Source: Candidatus Pelagibacter communis (lineage in GTDB: Bacteria > Pseudomonadota > Alphaproteobacteria > Pelagibacterales > Pelagibacteraceae). Taken from it: a stretch of 64,000 nucleotides of DNA. Below, in pieces: positions 9,007 to 17,521 of the stretch (position 1 is its first letter; every line of letters starts with the position of its first letter). The position numbers were made by a program, and so were the translations under genes. Under the pieces are notes generated by a model. The model was not told the DNA's origin, made no database searches, and saw nothing but the letters and a program-made list of their open reading frames with translations. Location of the stretch: assembly GCF_001179985.1 (NCBI RefSeq), contig NZ_CVSI01000073.1, positions 29,997 to 93,996 on the forward strand, written 5' to 3'.

Positions 9007-9861
9007 TTATCTATTAATTCCTCTGAGTCTTTCAGATCTTCTTCTTAACAACTCAGCTGTAACAAGAATAAGTGTAGATAAAATAATCAAACATGTCGCA
9101 ACTGCAAGAATTGTTGGACTTAGCTGTTCTCTTAAACCAGTCCACATTTGAATTGGAATAGTTGTGTTCTCTAAACCAGCTAAAAATAATACGACAACAA
9201 CTTCATCAAAAGAGGTTACAAAAGCAAATAAGCCACCTGAGATTACACCCGGTAAAATTAAAGGTAATGTGATTTTCATGAAAGTATTAACTGGATCACT
9301 TCCAAGACTTGATGCAGCTCTAGTTACACTGTGATCAAAGCCAGATAAAGTAGCTGTCACTGTTATTACAACAAACGGTGTCCCCAAAATTATATGTGCT
9401 AGAACTATACCAGTATGTGTAGCCGCTAAACCAGCTTTTGCCATAAAGAAGAAGATAGCTACACCAGAGATAATTAAAGGAACGATCATTGGAGAAATTA
9501 GTGTTGCCATAATCAATCCTTTATAAGGCATGTGTCTGCTACTTAACCCTAATGCTGCAACAGTTCCTAAAAGAACCGAACCTAATGTTGCAAAGATAGC
9601 AATTATAAAACTATTTTTAGCTGCTAGACCCCAAGGATTTTTTGTTCCATAAATCATATCCTTATACCATCTTAAAGAAAATGCATCTGGATCAAGGTTT
9701 TTCATCCCTTCAGAAAAACTGAGAAATTCCTCTGCATTAAATGACAAAGGAAAAATTACGAAAAGAGGTGCAATCAAAAAGAAAAATACGCATGTGCAAA
9801 TAAAAATATATACGTAATGCCAAATTCTGTAATGTGGTTCTGTATATTTTGGTAACGCCAT
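9007..9861 (-). CDS. potC: Pot-type ABC transporter permease C
   Basis: Inner-membrane permease of 284 residues with about six membrane segments and the binding-protein-dependent transport signature (the EAA loop region ASSLGSDPVNTFMKITLPL). It forms the channel with PotB. The first membrane helix is near residues 14-37. The gene begins 2 bp after potB, in the order potA-potD-potB-potC. By family it carries polyamines. The nearby eutA/doeA-like genes leave open another cationic or zwitterionic solute. Confidence 0.85.
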   Translation of the reverse strand: MALPKYTEPHYRIWHYVYIFICTCVFFFLIAPLFVIFPLSFNAEEFLSFSEGMKNLDPDAFSLRWYKDMIYGTKNPWGLAAKNSFIIAIFATLGSVLLGTVAALGLSSRHMPYKGLIMATLISPMIVPLIISGVAIFFFMAKAGLAATHTGIVLAHIILGTPFVVITVTATLSGFDHSVTRAASSLGSDPVNTFMKITLPLILPGVISGGLFAFVTSFDEVVVVLFLAGLENTTIPIQMWTGLREQLSPTILAVATCLIILSTLILVTAELLRRRSERLRGINR

Positions 9862-9863
9862 AA

Positions 9864-11117
9864 TTATCCTAGTTTTATATTATCAATTCCTACTAATTTG
9901 TTATAAACCCAATATATTGCAAGCACTCCAGCTAATAACATCAGTCCCATTGCTGATGCGAAACTCCAATCTAGTGTACTCTTCATATGAAATGCAATTT
10001 GGTTACTGATCAAGGTACCTGATGCACCGCCTACTAGCGCTGGTGTAATGTAGTATCCAATAGCAAGTATAAAAACTAGCAAGCAACCTGCACCAATACC
10101 TGGAATAGTTAAAGGAAAATATACCTTCCAAAAAGTGATAAATGGTGTTCCTCCAAGTGATTTTCCAGCTCTCATTAAGCTTGGGGATATGGTTTTCATT
10201 ACACTATATAAAGGTAAAACCATAAAAGGTAATAAAATTTGTGTCATTGCAACATAAGTTCCAGTTTTATTGTACATCATCTCTGGCCGGTTATCGTCAG
10301 CTACTAAGCCAATCATGACAAAGAAGTCATTAACCACTCCTTGCTGTTGGAGAAGTATCATCCAACTTGCGGTTCTAACTAAAAGGGATGTCCAAAATGG
10401 AAGTAGTACACAAATCATTAAAAGGTTGCTGTACTTCATTGGTAATGTCGCAAGTAAATGTGCAATTGGATAAGCCATTAAGAAACATAATAAAGTTACA
10501 AAGAAAGCAATCTCTAAAGTTCTAAGCCAAAGCACTCTATGTATTCTACGATCTTCCTCTACACTTACAATTTCACCTTCTTCATTTTTATACATGTCCA
10601 TGCCCTTCAGATATTTTGCACTTGTAAATGCAGGTGCCCGTCTTTTAATAGCTCTCCAATATTCAACGTCTGCCCATCTTTTGTGAACAGACATTATTTG
10701 CTCTTTATAATTTCCTTCCTCGAAGTTTTTGGCCTTTCTTCGTAATTTTTTTAAAATACTTTTAAAACCATTCTTGGTGTAATTTAATTGAGTAGAAAGT
10801 TTTCCATCACGTTTTTCTTCTACTAATTTTTGGAAATCTATATAGAAAGCTTCGAATACTTCCTCAGGTGGTATTTCATTTCCATCCCACTTTTCCATCG
10901 ATTTAAATGTTTTTGGTAACATTTCAGTAACCATTTTATCATCGACACTTCTCATGAGCATGTCGCCGATTGGAAAGATATAAGTGATTAGTAAAAATAA
11001 TAATAAAGGTGCAACTAAAAGAAATGCTTTAATTTTATTTTTTCTTTCAGCTTTTTTTAAACTTACCTCGAGAGGTATTCCGTCTGTTGTTAAAATTTTT
11101 CCAGTTTCGCTGCTCAT
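9864..11117 (-). CDS. potB: Pot-type ABC transporter permease B with a large periplasmic insertion
   Basis: Inner-membrane permease of 417 residues, about 130 longer than E. coli PotB. After the first membrane helix (about 33-52) there is a charged insertion of roughly 140 residues (about 55-195) before the second helix. The remaining membrane helices and the EAA loop (RAGKSLGGTPFITFWKVYFPL) are normal. The insertion probably lies in the periplasm and may contact the binding protein. The start codon lies directly at the end of the U-tract of a terminator-like hairpin, so little room remains for a ribosome-binding site. It is probably expressed at a lower level than potD. Confidence 0.85.
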   Translation of the reverse strand: MSSETGKILTTDGIPLEVSLKKAERKNKIKAFLLVAPLLLFLLITYIFPIGDMLMRSVDDKMVTEMLPKTFKSMEKWDGNEIPPEEVFEAFYIDFQKLVEEKRDGKLSTQLNYTKNGFKSILKKLRRKAKNFEEGNYKEQIMSVHKRWADVEYWRAIKRRAPAFTSAKYLKGMDMYKNEEGEIVSVEEDRRIHRVLWLRTLEIAFFVTLLCFLMAYPIAHLLATLPMKYSNLLMICVLLPFWTSLLVRTASWMILLQQQGVVNDFFVMIGLVADDNRPEMMYNKTGTYVAMTQILLPFMVLPLYSVMKTISPSLMRAGKSLGGTPFITFWKVYFPLTIPGIGAGCLLVFILAIGYYITPALVGGASGTLISNQIAFHMKSTLDWSFASAMGLMLLAGVLAIYWVYNKLVGIDNIKLG

Positions 11118-11152
11118 AAAATAAAAAAGGGCGGCTATAAATAACCGCCCTT
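11118..11152 (-). terminator. Terminator-like hairpin between potD and potB (attenuator)
   Basis: On the minus strand AAGGGCGG (11152-11145) pairs perfectly with CCGCCCTT (11134-11127) around a 10-nt loop. It is followed by a U-rich run (TTTTATTTT) that ends at the potB start codon. This GC-rich stem is conspicuous in an AT-rich genome. It has the form of an intrinsic terminator, and its place after the binding-protein gene suggests partial termination that yields more PotD than permease. Confidence 0.75.
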
Positions 11153-11188
11153 AATATAATATATAATTTTAGTCTTTAAAACTTAAAA

Positions 11189-12304
11189 TTATAGACCAGA
11201 CTTCATTGCTTCCCATTTTTCACCAAGCTCTGTACCGTTATCAGCCCAGAATATTGGATCTACTAAGAAGTAATTTTTAGTGTTTGCTGGTGCAGTTGGC
11301 ATTTGTGGTACCATGTTAGTCTTACCATCTTTATACCATGGCTCACCTGCTGCCATAACTTTAAGTGATGATTTTCTCCAAGGTGCATATGCAATATATT
11401 TTGCACTTCCTGCTAAACCTTCTGTACTTGTCATCATTGCTAGTGCTTTTTTAGCATCGGCTTCGTTTGGTCCACCCTTAACTAGTACGAAATATTCGTA
11501 GTCAAGTCCTTGACCATCCCAAACTTGTTTGATTGGAGCGCCTTCACCGATTTCTGCGTTGAAGAATCTACCATTCCAACCAGTTGCCATAACAACTTCA
11601 CCAGATACTAATAGTTCTGGTGGTTGAGCACCTGCTGACCAAAATACACATCCACCGTTAGGGTCTGTGCAAAGTTCTTTGATCTTGTTCATTGCTCTGT
11701 TTACACCTTTTTCAGTTTCAAGAGCTTTGTAGATTTTTGCTCCACCTTTTCCTGGCCTAATACCATCTGCTGCTAAAGCGATCTCTAAGTTAGTTAGAGC
11801 GCTTTTGTAGATAGCTCTTTTTCCAGGGAATTTTTTTGTGTTAAAGAAATCTTTTATAGTCTTTGGAGTGCCTTTAACATTGTTCGTATTGTAAGCATAG
11901 TTCCAAGAATATAAAATGTTTCCTACAGCACATTTACTTGGCATCGGAGCAAAGAAATCTTTACTCGCTACAGTACCATCTGGTGCTGGTGGAAAGTCTT
12001 TGTCGAAATCAAATTCTACAAATAAACCCTCGTCACATCCAGTGATAGTGTCCATAGCAAATACGTCGATAATATCCCACGTAATTTTCCCTGCCTCTTT
12101 TTGTGCTTTAATCTCTGATAATCCACCTGAGTAGTCGACCCAATTGATCGGTACACCAAGTTTTTTAGCAGTAGGGTCACCATATCCTAACTTTTGTGAC
12201 TCTGTATATGCCCCACCCCAAGATGCAACAGTAACTGCATATGCTGATGAGCTTATAGAAAGTGCAAAAGATAGAACTAGTAACAATTTACTTAGTTTTT
12301 TCAT
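11189..12304 (-). CDS. potD: Pot-type periplasmic substrate-binding protein
   Basis: A 371-residue extracellular solute-binding protein with a clear signal peptide (MKKLSKLLLVLSFALSISSS, cleaved after AYA). The mature protein begins VTVASWGGAYTESQK, typical of PotD/PotF-like proteins. It delivers ligand to PotBC. A consensus-like promoter lies upstream and a strong Shine-Dalgarno (GGAGG, 4 nt before the ATG) precedes the gene, so it is likely highly expressed. A terminator-like hairpin follows. By family the ligand is spermidine or putrescine, but this binding-protein branch also includes other amine ligands. Confidence 0.87.
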   Translation of the reverse strand: MKKLSKLLLVLSFALSISSSAYAVTVASWGGAYTESQKLGYGDPTAKKLGVPINWVDYSGGLSEIKAQKEAGKITWDIIDVFAMDTITGCDEGLFVEFDFDKDFPPAPDGTVASKDFFAPMPSKCAVGNILYSWNYAYNTNNVKGTPKTIKDFFNTKKFPGKRAIYKSALTNLEIALAADGIRPGKGGAKIYKALETEKGVNRAMNKIKELCTDPNGGCVFWSAGAQPPELLVSGEVVMATGWNGRFFNAEIGEGAPIKQVWDGQGLDYEYFVLVKGGPNEADAKKALAMMTSTEGLAGSAKYIAYAPWRKSSLKVMAAGEPWYKDGKTNMVPQMPTAPANTKNYFLVDPIFWADNGTELGEKWEAMKSGL

Positions 12305-12336
12305 TATTCCTCCGTTTAAACGTTTTTTAAAAGCTA

Positions 12337-12365
12337 ATTACAGCAATATATGAGTAAGGAGTCAA
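12337..12365 (-). promoter_or_regulatory. Sigma70-type promoter of potD
   Basis: On the minus strand TTGACT (12365-12360) and TGTAAT (12342-12337) are separated by exactly 17 nt. The predicted start of transcription is near 12330, giving a leader of about 25 nt with GGAGG close to the potD ATG. This would let potD be transcribed independently of potA. The call is from pattern only. Confidence 0.6.
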
Positions 12366-12424
12366 CAGCGCATTTCATTAAAATATGCCTAATTTAATTA
12401 GATAAATTTTATTAAACCTATGGT

Positions 12425-13513
12425 TTATTTTGGGTCTAACGCTCTCGCATCATGACTATTCCAACTAACATTAATTTCATTTCCCATTTTAATATCCATG
12501 TTAGCAGAACTATTTGGGACTTTTAAAATGAATTCTTTGTTTCCAAGCAAGTCTATTCTTACCCTAGTGTGATCTCCATGGTAAATAACTTCTTCAATTT
12601 TACCTTTAAAATTATTATCCATCTTATTTTTTGTGTTTATAAGAGCTCTTTCAGGTCTTAGCGACACAGTAGTTTTGTCACCATTTGAACTTACAGATAT
12701 TGGATTTGCAATTATCTCTGAACCATTAGATAATTTTACTTTACATTGATCCTTTTGAAAATTTGTTACCTCGCCCGCAAAAGTATTATTTTCTCCAATA
12801 AACTCTGCTACAAAAGAATTAACGGGCTCTTCGTACAATTTGTCTGGAGAAGACAGTTGTTGAACTTTTCCGTCATTAAATACAGCAATCCTATTTGACA
12901 TTGTAAGAGCTTCGCTTTGATCGTGCGTAACATATACAACAGTAACACCTATGCTTTCATGGATATGTTTAATTTCATATTGCATACTTTCTCTCAGATT
13001 TTTGTCTAAAGCACCTAGAGGTTCGTCCATTAAAACTACTTGAGGATCAAACACTAAAGCTCTTGCGACAGCAACACGTTGTTGTTGACCGCCTGATAGT
13101 TGTCCCGGCATTCTGTTTTCAAATCCAGATAATGACACCATTGATAATGCCTTATCAACTTTCTTATCTATATCATCTTTATTTATTTTTCTTACCTTAA
13201 GAGGAAAGGCCAAGTTTTCATAAACTGTCATGTGTGGAAACAATGCATAATTTTGAAAAACCATTCCAATACCTCTTTTATGGGGTGGTATGTTTGATAT
13301 AGGATTTTTATCTAAAAAAATTTCACCGTTTGTCGGTGTTTCAAAACCGGCTAACATCATTAAACAAGTAGTTTTACCTGAACCAGATGGTCCAAGCATC
13401 GTGATAAATTCTCCTTCAGCAATATCAAGATTTAAATCCTTTACAACAAGGACCTTACCGTCATAACTTTTGTCTACTTTATCAAATTTTACAAATTCTT
13501 GGTTCTTTGACAT
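12425..13513 (-). CDS. potA: Pot-type ABC transporter ATP-binding protein
   Basis: Cytoplasmic ATPase of 362 residues that powers the PotBC channel. Seen are Walker A GPSGSGKTTC, the Q-loop VFQNYALFPH, the signature LSGGQQQRVAVARAL, Walker B VVLMDEP, and the switch His in VYVTHDQSEAL. A C-terminal TOBE domain (about 260-362) contains SLRPERALI. It is 42 bp downstream of the doeA-like gene and 120 bp upstream of potD, on the same strand. The ATPase assignment is certain; the transported substrate follows from the neighbouring genes only. Confidence 0.9.
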   Translation of the reverse strand: MSKNQEFVKFDKVDKSYDGKVLVVKDLNLDIAEGEFITMLGPSGSGKTTCLMMLAGFETPTNGEIFLDKNPISNIPPHKRGIGMVFQNYALFPHMTVYENLAFPLKVRKINKDDIDKKVDKALSMVSLSGFENRMPGQLSGGQQQRVAVARALVFDPQVVLMDEPLGALDKNLRESMQYEIKHIHESIGVTVVYVTHDQSEALTMSNRIAVFNDGKVQQLSSPDKLYEEPVNSFVAEFIGENNTFAGEVTNFQKDQCKVKLSNGSEIIANPISVSSNGDKTTVSLRPERALINTKNKMDNNFKGKIEEVIYHGDHTRVRIDLLGNKEFILKVPNSSANMDIKMGNEINVSWNSHDARALDPK

Positions 13514-13555
13514 TGGATAAGGTTTAAAACATTTGTAGGCTAATAATTCAAGTTT

Positions 13556-14722
13556 TTATTTTACGTGTAAATCTCTTGAAAAGTTGCATAATAACTCATT
13601 TCCACCTTCAGTAATCCTTATAGACTCGGAAGCTTCAACTCCCCAATCACCAAATTGCATTACAGCTATCATATGATAACAAACATTCGGTTTTAAAATT
13701 GTCATATCACCTTTAGAAATATTAAGAGTATGTTCTCCCCAGTCTGGTGGATATCCTATTCCAATTGAATAACCGGTTCTAGATTCTTTTTTAATTTTGT
13801 ATTTATCTAATATTGCCCAAAATTTTTCAGCAACATCATTTGCAGTGTTTCCAGGTTTGCTTGCATTAATTCCAGCTTCTAAAGCCTCATTTGTAGCATT
13901 CATGGCATCAATTTTCTTTTGTTCTGGTTTTCCTAGATTAACAGTTCTTGCCATTGGAGCATGATATCTTTTATAAGTGCCAGATAATTCTACAACAGTG
14001 GCCTCTCCAGTAACAAACTTTTCATCACTTGCTGTGAGATGAGATGCGGACGTGCCTTTGCCAGTAGGCAAAAGAGTCGCGATACTTGCATATTCACCTC
14101 CAAAATCATTTGTTCCTTTAAATAATGTTTTTTGAATTTCGGCAACAGCATCACATTGTCTTACACCTGGGTTAATTATATCCATCGCAGTCTTCATTGC
14201 ATTTTCTGAGATAATTGCAGCCTTTTTCATAAAGCCTATTTCAGCTTCCGATTTAACTACTCTTACCCAATTTACTAATCTTTCCGAGTCTTTTATTGTA
14301 GCGTTGGGCAATCCCTGTTTAAGCTTTTCATAACAGTATGCTGTAAAATAATGCGCATCCATTTCTACACCAGTTTGTAGTTTATCCCATTTATTTTTTT
14401 TTAATAAATCTACTAATGCATCGTATGGGTGAGAAGGCCAAGTATGAATATACTTTTCATCGTAAATTACTATGTTTTCTTTTTTAAGATATGTTTTTAT
14501 AAACGCCCCACCTGCATCTTGGGCTCTAATAAAACAAATAGGTTCATCGGAATTAATATGAACAATTACACATTGAGCATAATAAAATGACCATGCATCA
14601 TAACCAGTTAAATAATTTATATTTGCAGTGTCTTGGGATATTAAAAGCTCAATACCTTTTTTTTGCATTGATAATTGAACTTTTTTAAGTCGATCTTTAT
14701 ATTCATTTTTGGAAAAGCTCAT
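13556..14722 (-). CDS. doeA: M24-fold hydrolase, ectoine hydrolase (DoeA/EutD)-like
   Basis: A 388-residue protein of the creatinase/prolidase (pita-bread) fold: N-terminal domain (about 1-160) and catalytic domain (about 165-388). The usual metal-binding Asp residues of M24 peptidases are not conserved. Where they should be I see VVELSGTY (Glu245) and HAPMART (254-260), as in creatinase-type, metal-independent members. That and the adjacent eutA-like gene fit DoeA/EutD, which opens the ectoine ring to N-acetyl-diaminobutyrate. Alternatives are creatinase or another amidohydrolase of the same fold. It lies between the eutA-like gene (9 bp) and potA (42 bp). Confidence 0.65.
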   Translation of the reverse strand: MSFSKNEYKDRLKKVQLSMQKKGIELLISQDTANINYLTGYDAWSFYYAQCVIVHINSDEPICFIRAQDAGGAFIKTYLKKENIVIYDEKYIHTWPSHPYDALVDLLKKNKWDKLQTGVEMDAHYFTAYCYEKLKQGLPNATIKDSERLVNWVRVVKSEAEIGFMKKAAIISENAMKTAMDIINPGVRQCDAVAEIQKTLFKGTNDFGGEYASIATLLPTGKGTSASHLTASDEKFVTGEATVVELSGTYKRYHAPMARTVNLGKPEQKKIDAMNATNEALEAGINASKPGNTANDVAEKFWAILDKYKIKKESRTGYSIGIGYPPDWGEHTLNISKGDMTILKPNVCYHMIAVMQFGDWGVEASESIRITEGGNELLCNFSRDLHVK

Positions 14723-14731
14723 ATTTTAATA

Positions 14732-15421
14732 TTAAGAAAATAAACTTCCATAACCTTTTATAGAGTTATTTATATTTATATATTCTAAAGTCTCCCAAAT
14801 TAAAGCTTGATTACTAGATAAAACAGTTATACCCAATTTCTTTTCTAACTTTTCTATTATATTTAATACTGGTAATGACGTGCAAGATACAAATAAAGCT
14901 TCAGCATCTTTGTGATCAATTTTAGATAAAATTTCAAATAGTTTATCTTGATCTACTCTTCCAATATCAATATCAGATTCAATATCAAAATATGTATTTG
15001 AGGTAATCTCAAAATTATTATCTTTAAAAAAAATTACTACATCATCATTCACGCTTTTAATATATGGTGTTACGATAGATATCTTCTTGATATTTTTTTT
15101 TTTTAATGCATTTAAAGCCGCTGTACTAGGAGTGGTTACCAAGGTATTTGGTTTTGCCAAATTGATTTTTTTTTTAATATTGTCATAGCCAGAAACAATT
15201 GTTCCTGATGTACATCCATAAACAACACAATCAACCTCTTCTCCAGGAAGAATATTTTCTGTTACAGATGTAATATTCTCTGTCATTTTTTTTAGATTGT
15301 CAGCTGTAACCGGATTATAATTGGTTATTCTATTAACAAAAATATCAGCTGGTACCTCATTAAAAACTTTTAAAAAATCTTTTTCTATCATTACGTCAGT
15401 TGCTAGCACAATGAGACCCAC
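14732..15421 (-). CDS. eutA: Asp/Glu racemase-superfamily protein, EutA / maleate isomerase-like
   Basis: A 229-residue cytosolic protein of the arylmalonate decarboxylase / maleate isomerase branch of the Asp/Glu racemase superfamily. Two conserved cysteine motifs, VYGCTSGT (near residue 69) and FVSCTSLP (near 179), match the paired catalytic cysteines of the superfamily. EutA genes are typical partners of eutD/doeA in ectoine-use clusters, and here the gene lies directly upstream of such a homologue. It is the first gene of the long minus-strand run and is divergent from a binding-protein gene. Maleate isomerase is the main alternative. Confidence 0.65.
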   Translation of the reverse strand: MGLIVLATDVMIEKDFLKVFNEVPADIFVNRITNYNPVTADNLKKMTENITSVTENILPGEEVDCVVYGCTSGTIVSGYDNIKKKINLAKPNTLVTTPSTAALNALKKKNIKKISIVTPYIKSVNDDVVIFFKDNNFEITSNTYFDIESDIDIGRVDQDKLFEILSKIDHKDAEALFVSCTSLPVLNIIEKLEKKLGITVLSSNQALIWETLEYININNSIKGYGSLFS

Positions 15422-15518
15422 TCTTGGATTATTTTTTTTTATAAATTGGGGTTTAATTTTTTTTTGAATCCATATTAATAAGTTGTATTATAGACATATA
15501 GATATCAAGTTTACGGTT

Positions 15519-16742
15519 ATGTTAATAGATAAAACTAATACCTCACTCAATAAAACTTTGTTATTTTTGGTAGTTTATATTTTTTTTATGATACCAAATT
15601 CATTTGGTAAAAAAAATATAGAGATTAAAGTAGGTATCTTGCTAGGTTTTACTGGTGCAGTTGAAAGTTTAACACCTTCTATGGCAGACTCAGCAGAATT
15701 AGCTTTTAATGAAGTAGTCAATAATAAAGATAAGTTCAATGAAATTACTTTTAAAGTAATAAGAGCAGACACAACTTGTAACAATATAAAATTAGCAAAA
15801 AATGCTGCTAAAAAAATTATTGATGATGGTGCTAGTGCAATAATAGGTGCAGCATGTCCTAATATGACAATTGATATTGCAAAAGAGTTATCAATACCAG
15901 AGAAAATATTGATGATTTCTCCAGCCGATACATCAAATGAGTTAATTCAATTAGAAGACAATGGTTTTATTTTTAGAACGACACCTCCTAAAATTAGAGG
16001 AAGTCAAATATTAGCTGATATTACAAAAGATAGAGGAATTAGAAAGTTAGCTATTTCTTATAGCGGTGATAAGGATTATAAAAATTTTGCTGAGTTTTAC
16101 AGAAATACGTTAGATAAAAATAATATAAAGACCACAATTATGTTGCCACATGATAAGAATACTAACGATTATTCAAAACATATTTCTGCTTTAAGTGCTG
16201 CTGGAGGTGATGCATTAGCGGTGATAAGTGATTTAAATTTAGGAGGAGATCAAATTATAAAATCTATATTGGATACGGGCATGTTCGAGATATTTATCTT
16301 AAATGAGAGCATGATAGAACAAAATTTGATTGATGATTTTAAAAAAAAAGATTTAAAAAAATCTTTTGGGTATGTTCAAGGACTATCAAATTTGGGTTCT
16401 GAAAAATTTATTAATTTAGCACAAAAATCTGGGGTTGATCCATCTAGTCCATATACAGGTGAGTCTTATGATGCTGCAGCAATTATAATATTATCAAATT
16501 TTGCAAAATTATTTTCAAATTATAATTCTATAAACAACGCTATTTACTCTGTAGCAAACAAACCAGGTGTTAAGATTTATCCGGGTGAGATCAATAAAGC
16601 AATAAGGATACTTCGTGATGGTAAATCAATTAATTATGAAGGAGCCACAAATGTAGAATTTGATAAGTTTGGTGATACTTTTGGCTCATTTGTAGAAGTT
16701 GATTTAAAAAAAGGAAAATTAAAAAGCAAAAAACTCAGATAA
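15519..16742 (+). CDS. Periplasmic binding protein, LivJ/type-I fold (orphan)
   Basis: A roughly 407-residue protein with an N-terminal hydrophobic signal segment (KTLLFLVVYIFFMIPNSFG) followed by a Peripla_BP_6 domain: EIKVGILLGFTGAVESL, an internal GASAIIGAACPNM, and the late SYDAAAIIILSNFAKL. I chose the internal ATG at 15519 because it is a better start than the TTG at 15483. No permease or ATPase genes of the branched-chain type lie beside it, so it either shares a distant transporter or is a sensor-type protein. It might bind an amino acid or amide; the ligand is unknown. Confidence 0.8.
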   Translation: MLIDKTNTSLNKTLLFLVVYIFFMIPNSFGKKNIEIKVGILLGFTGAVESLTPSMADSAELAFNEVVNNKDKFNEITFKVIRADTTCNNIKLAKNAAKKIIDDGASAIIGAACPNMTIDIAKELSIPEKILMISPADTSNELIQLEDNGFIFRTTPPKIRGSQILADITKDRGIRKLAISYSGDKDYKNFAEFYRNTLDKNNIKTTIMLPHDKNTNDYSKHISALSAAGGDALAVISDLNLGGDQIIKSILDTGMFEIFILNESMIEQNLIDDFKKKDLKKSFGYVQGLSNLGSEKFINLAQKSGVDPSSPYTGESYDAAAIIILSNFAKLFSNYNSINNAIYSVANKPGVKIYPGEINKAIRILRDGKSINYEGATNVEFDKFGDTFGSFVEVDLKKGKLKSKKLR

Positions 16743-16744
16743 AT

Positions 16745-17521
16745 TTAATAACTATATTTTTTTGAAGGATATTTATTTTTTTTTACATCTCTACTAAAAT
16801 TTTTAATGGCTAACTTAATATGTTTTCTAATATTTTGGTAACTTTTTACAAATTTTATTGTTGTTAAATTTAACCCAATTAAGTCGTCTGTTACTAAAAC
16901 TTGTCCATCGCAATTAACGGAGGAGCCAATTCCAATGGTTGGGATTTTTAAGTTTTGAGTAATTTTTTTTGCTAATTTTGTTTCAATACACTCTAATACA
17001 ATTGAAAAAACACCACTTCTTTGAAGTAATTGAGAATCTGTTAATAGATTTTTTTTCTCAAAACTTGTTTTTCCTTTATATCTAAATTTTCCTTTCTGAG
17101 TTTGGGGCAAAATTCCTAAATGACCCATAACATTTATTCTATTTTTCCTTAAATATTCAATAATATTAATTATTTTTTTTCCTCCCTCTAGTTTGACCGC
17201 ATCTGCTTTTGTATATTTAATTATTTTTTTTGCATTCTTTAAGGCCTCTTTTTTATTTCTGTAAGTGTTGTATGGCATATCTACTACCATCAAACTTTTT
17301 TTAACACCTCTTCTTACACTTTTTGAGTGCTCAATCATCATGTCAAGATTTACTTTCTTTGTTGTGTCAAAAGAATATAAAACTGAACCCAATGAATCAC
17401 CCACTAAAATTATGTCTGTATATTCATCTAAAATTTCAGCAAAATTTTTTGAATAAGAAGTTAAACAAATAATTTTTGTTTTATTTTTTTTTAATAAAAT
17501 TTTTTTAATTTTAGCGTTCAT
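16745..17521 (-). CDS. panB: 3-methyl-2-oxobutanoate hydroxymethyltransferase
   Basis: Transfers a hydroxymethyl group from methylene-tetrahydrofolate to ketoisovalerate, the first committed step of pantothenate synthesis. At 258 residues it is of normal length. Family motifs seen are VGDSLGSVLY (metal-binding Asp), VVDMPYNTY, DAVKLEGG, GHLGILPQ and IPTIGIGSSVNCDGQVLV. Its ATG overlaps the pxpC stop by 4 bp, so it is translationally coupled to the 5-oxoprolinase genes. panC is not adjacent in this window. Confidence 0.92.
   Translation of the reverse strand: MNAKIKKILLKKNKTKIICLTSYSKNFAEILDEYTDIILVGDSLGSVLYSFDTTKKVNLDMMIEHSKSVRRGVKKSLMVVDMPYNTYRNKKEALKNAKKIIKYTKADAVKLEGGKKIINIIEYLRKNRINVMGHLGILPQTQKGKFRYKGKTSFEKKNLLTDSQLLQRSGVFSIVLECIETKLAKKITQNLKIPTIGIGSSVNCDGQVLVTDDLIGLNLTTIKFVKSYQNIRKHIKLAIKNFSRDVKKNKYPSKKYSY

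Noticed and set aside
8479..9048. A long open frame on the plus strand opposite the beta-oxidation gene
   Set aside because: It is antisense to a clear conserved gene, is Ser-rich and shows no family motif; it mirrors the codon pattern of the real gene.
15422..15482. TGGATT/AATCCA repeat flanking long T-runs upstream of eutA-like and the binding-protein gene
   Set aside because: Six-base arms 36 bp apart in AT-rich sequence are not persuasive.
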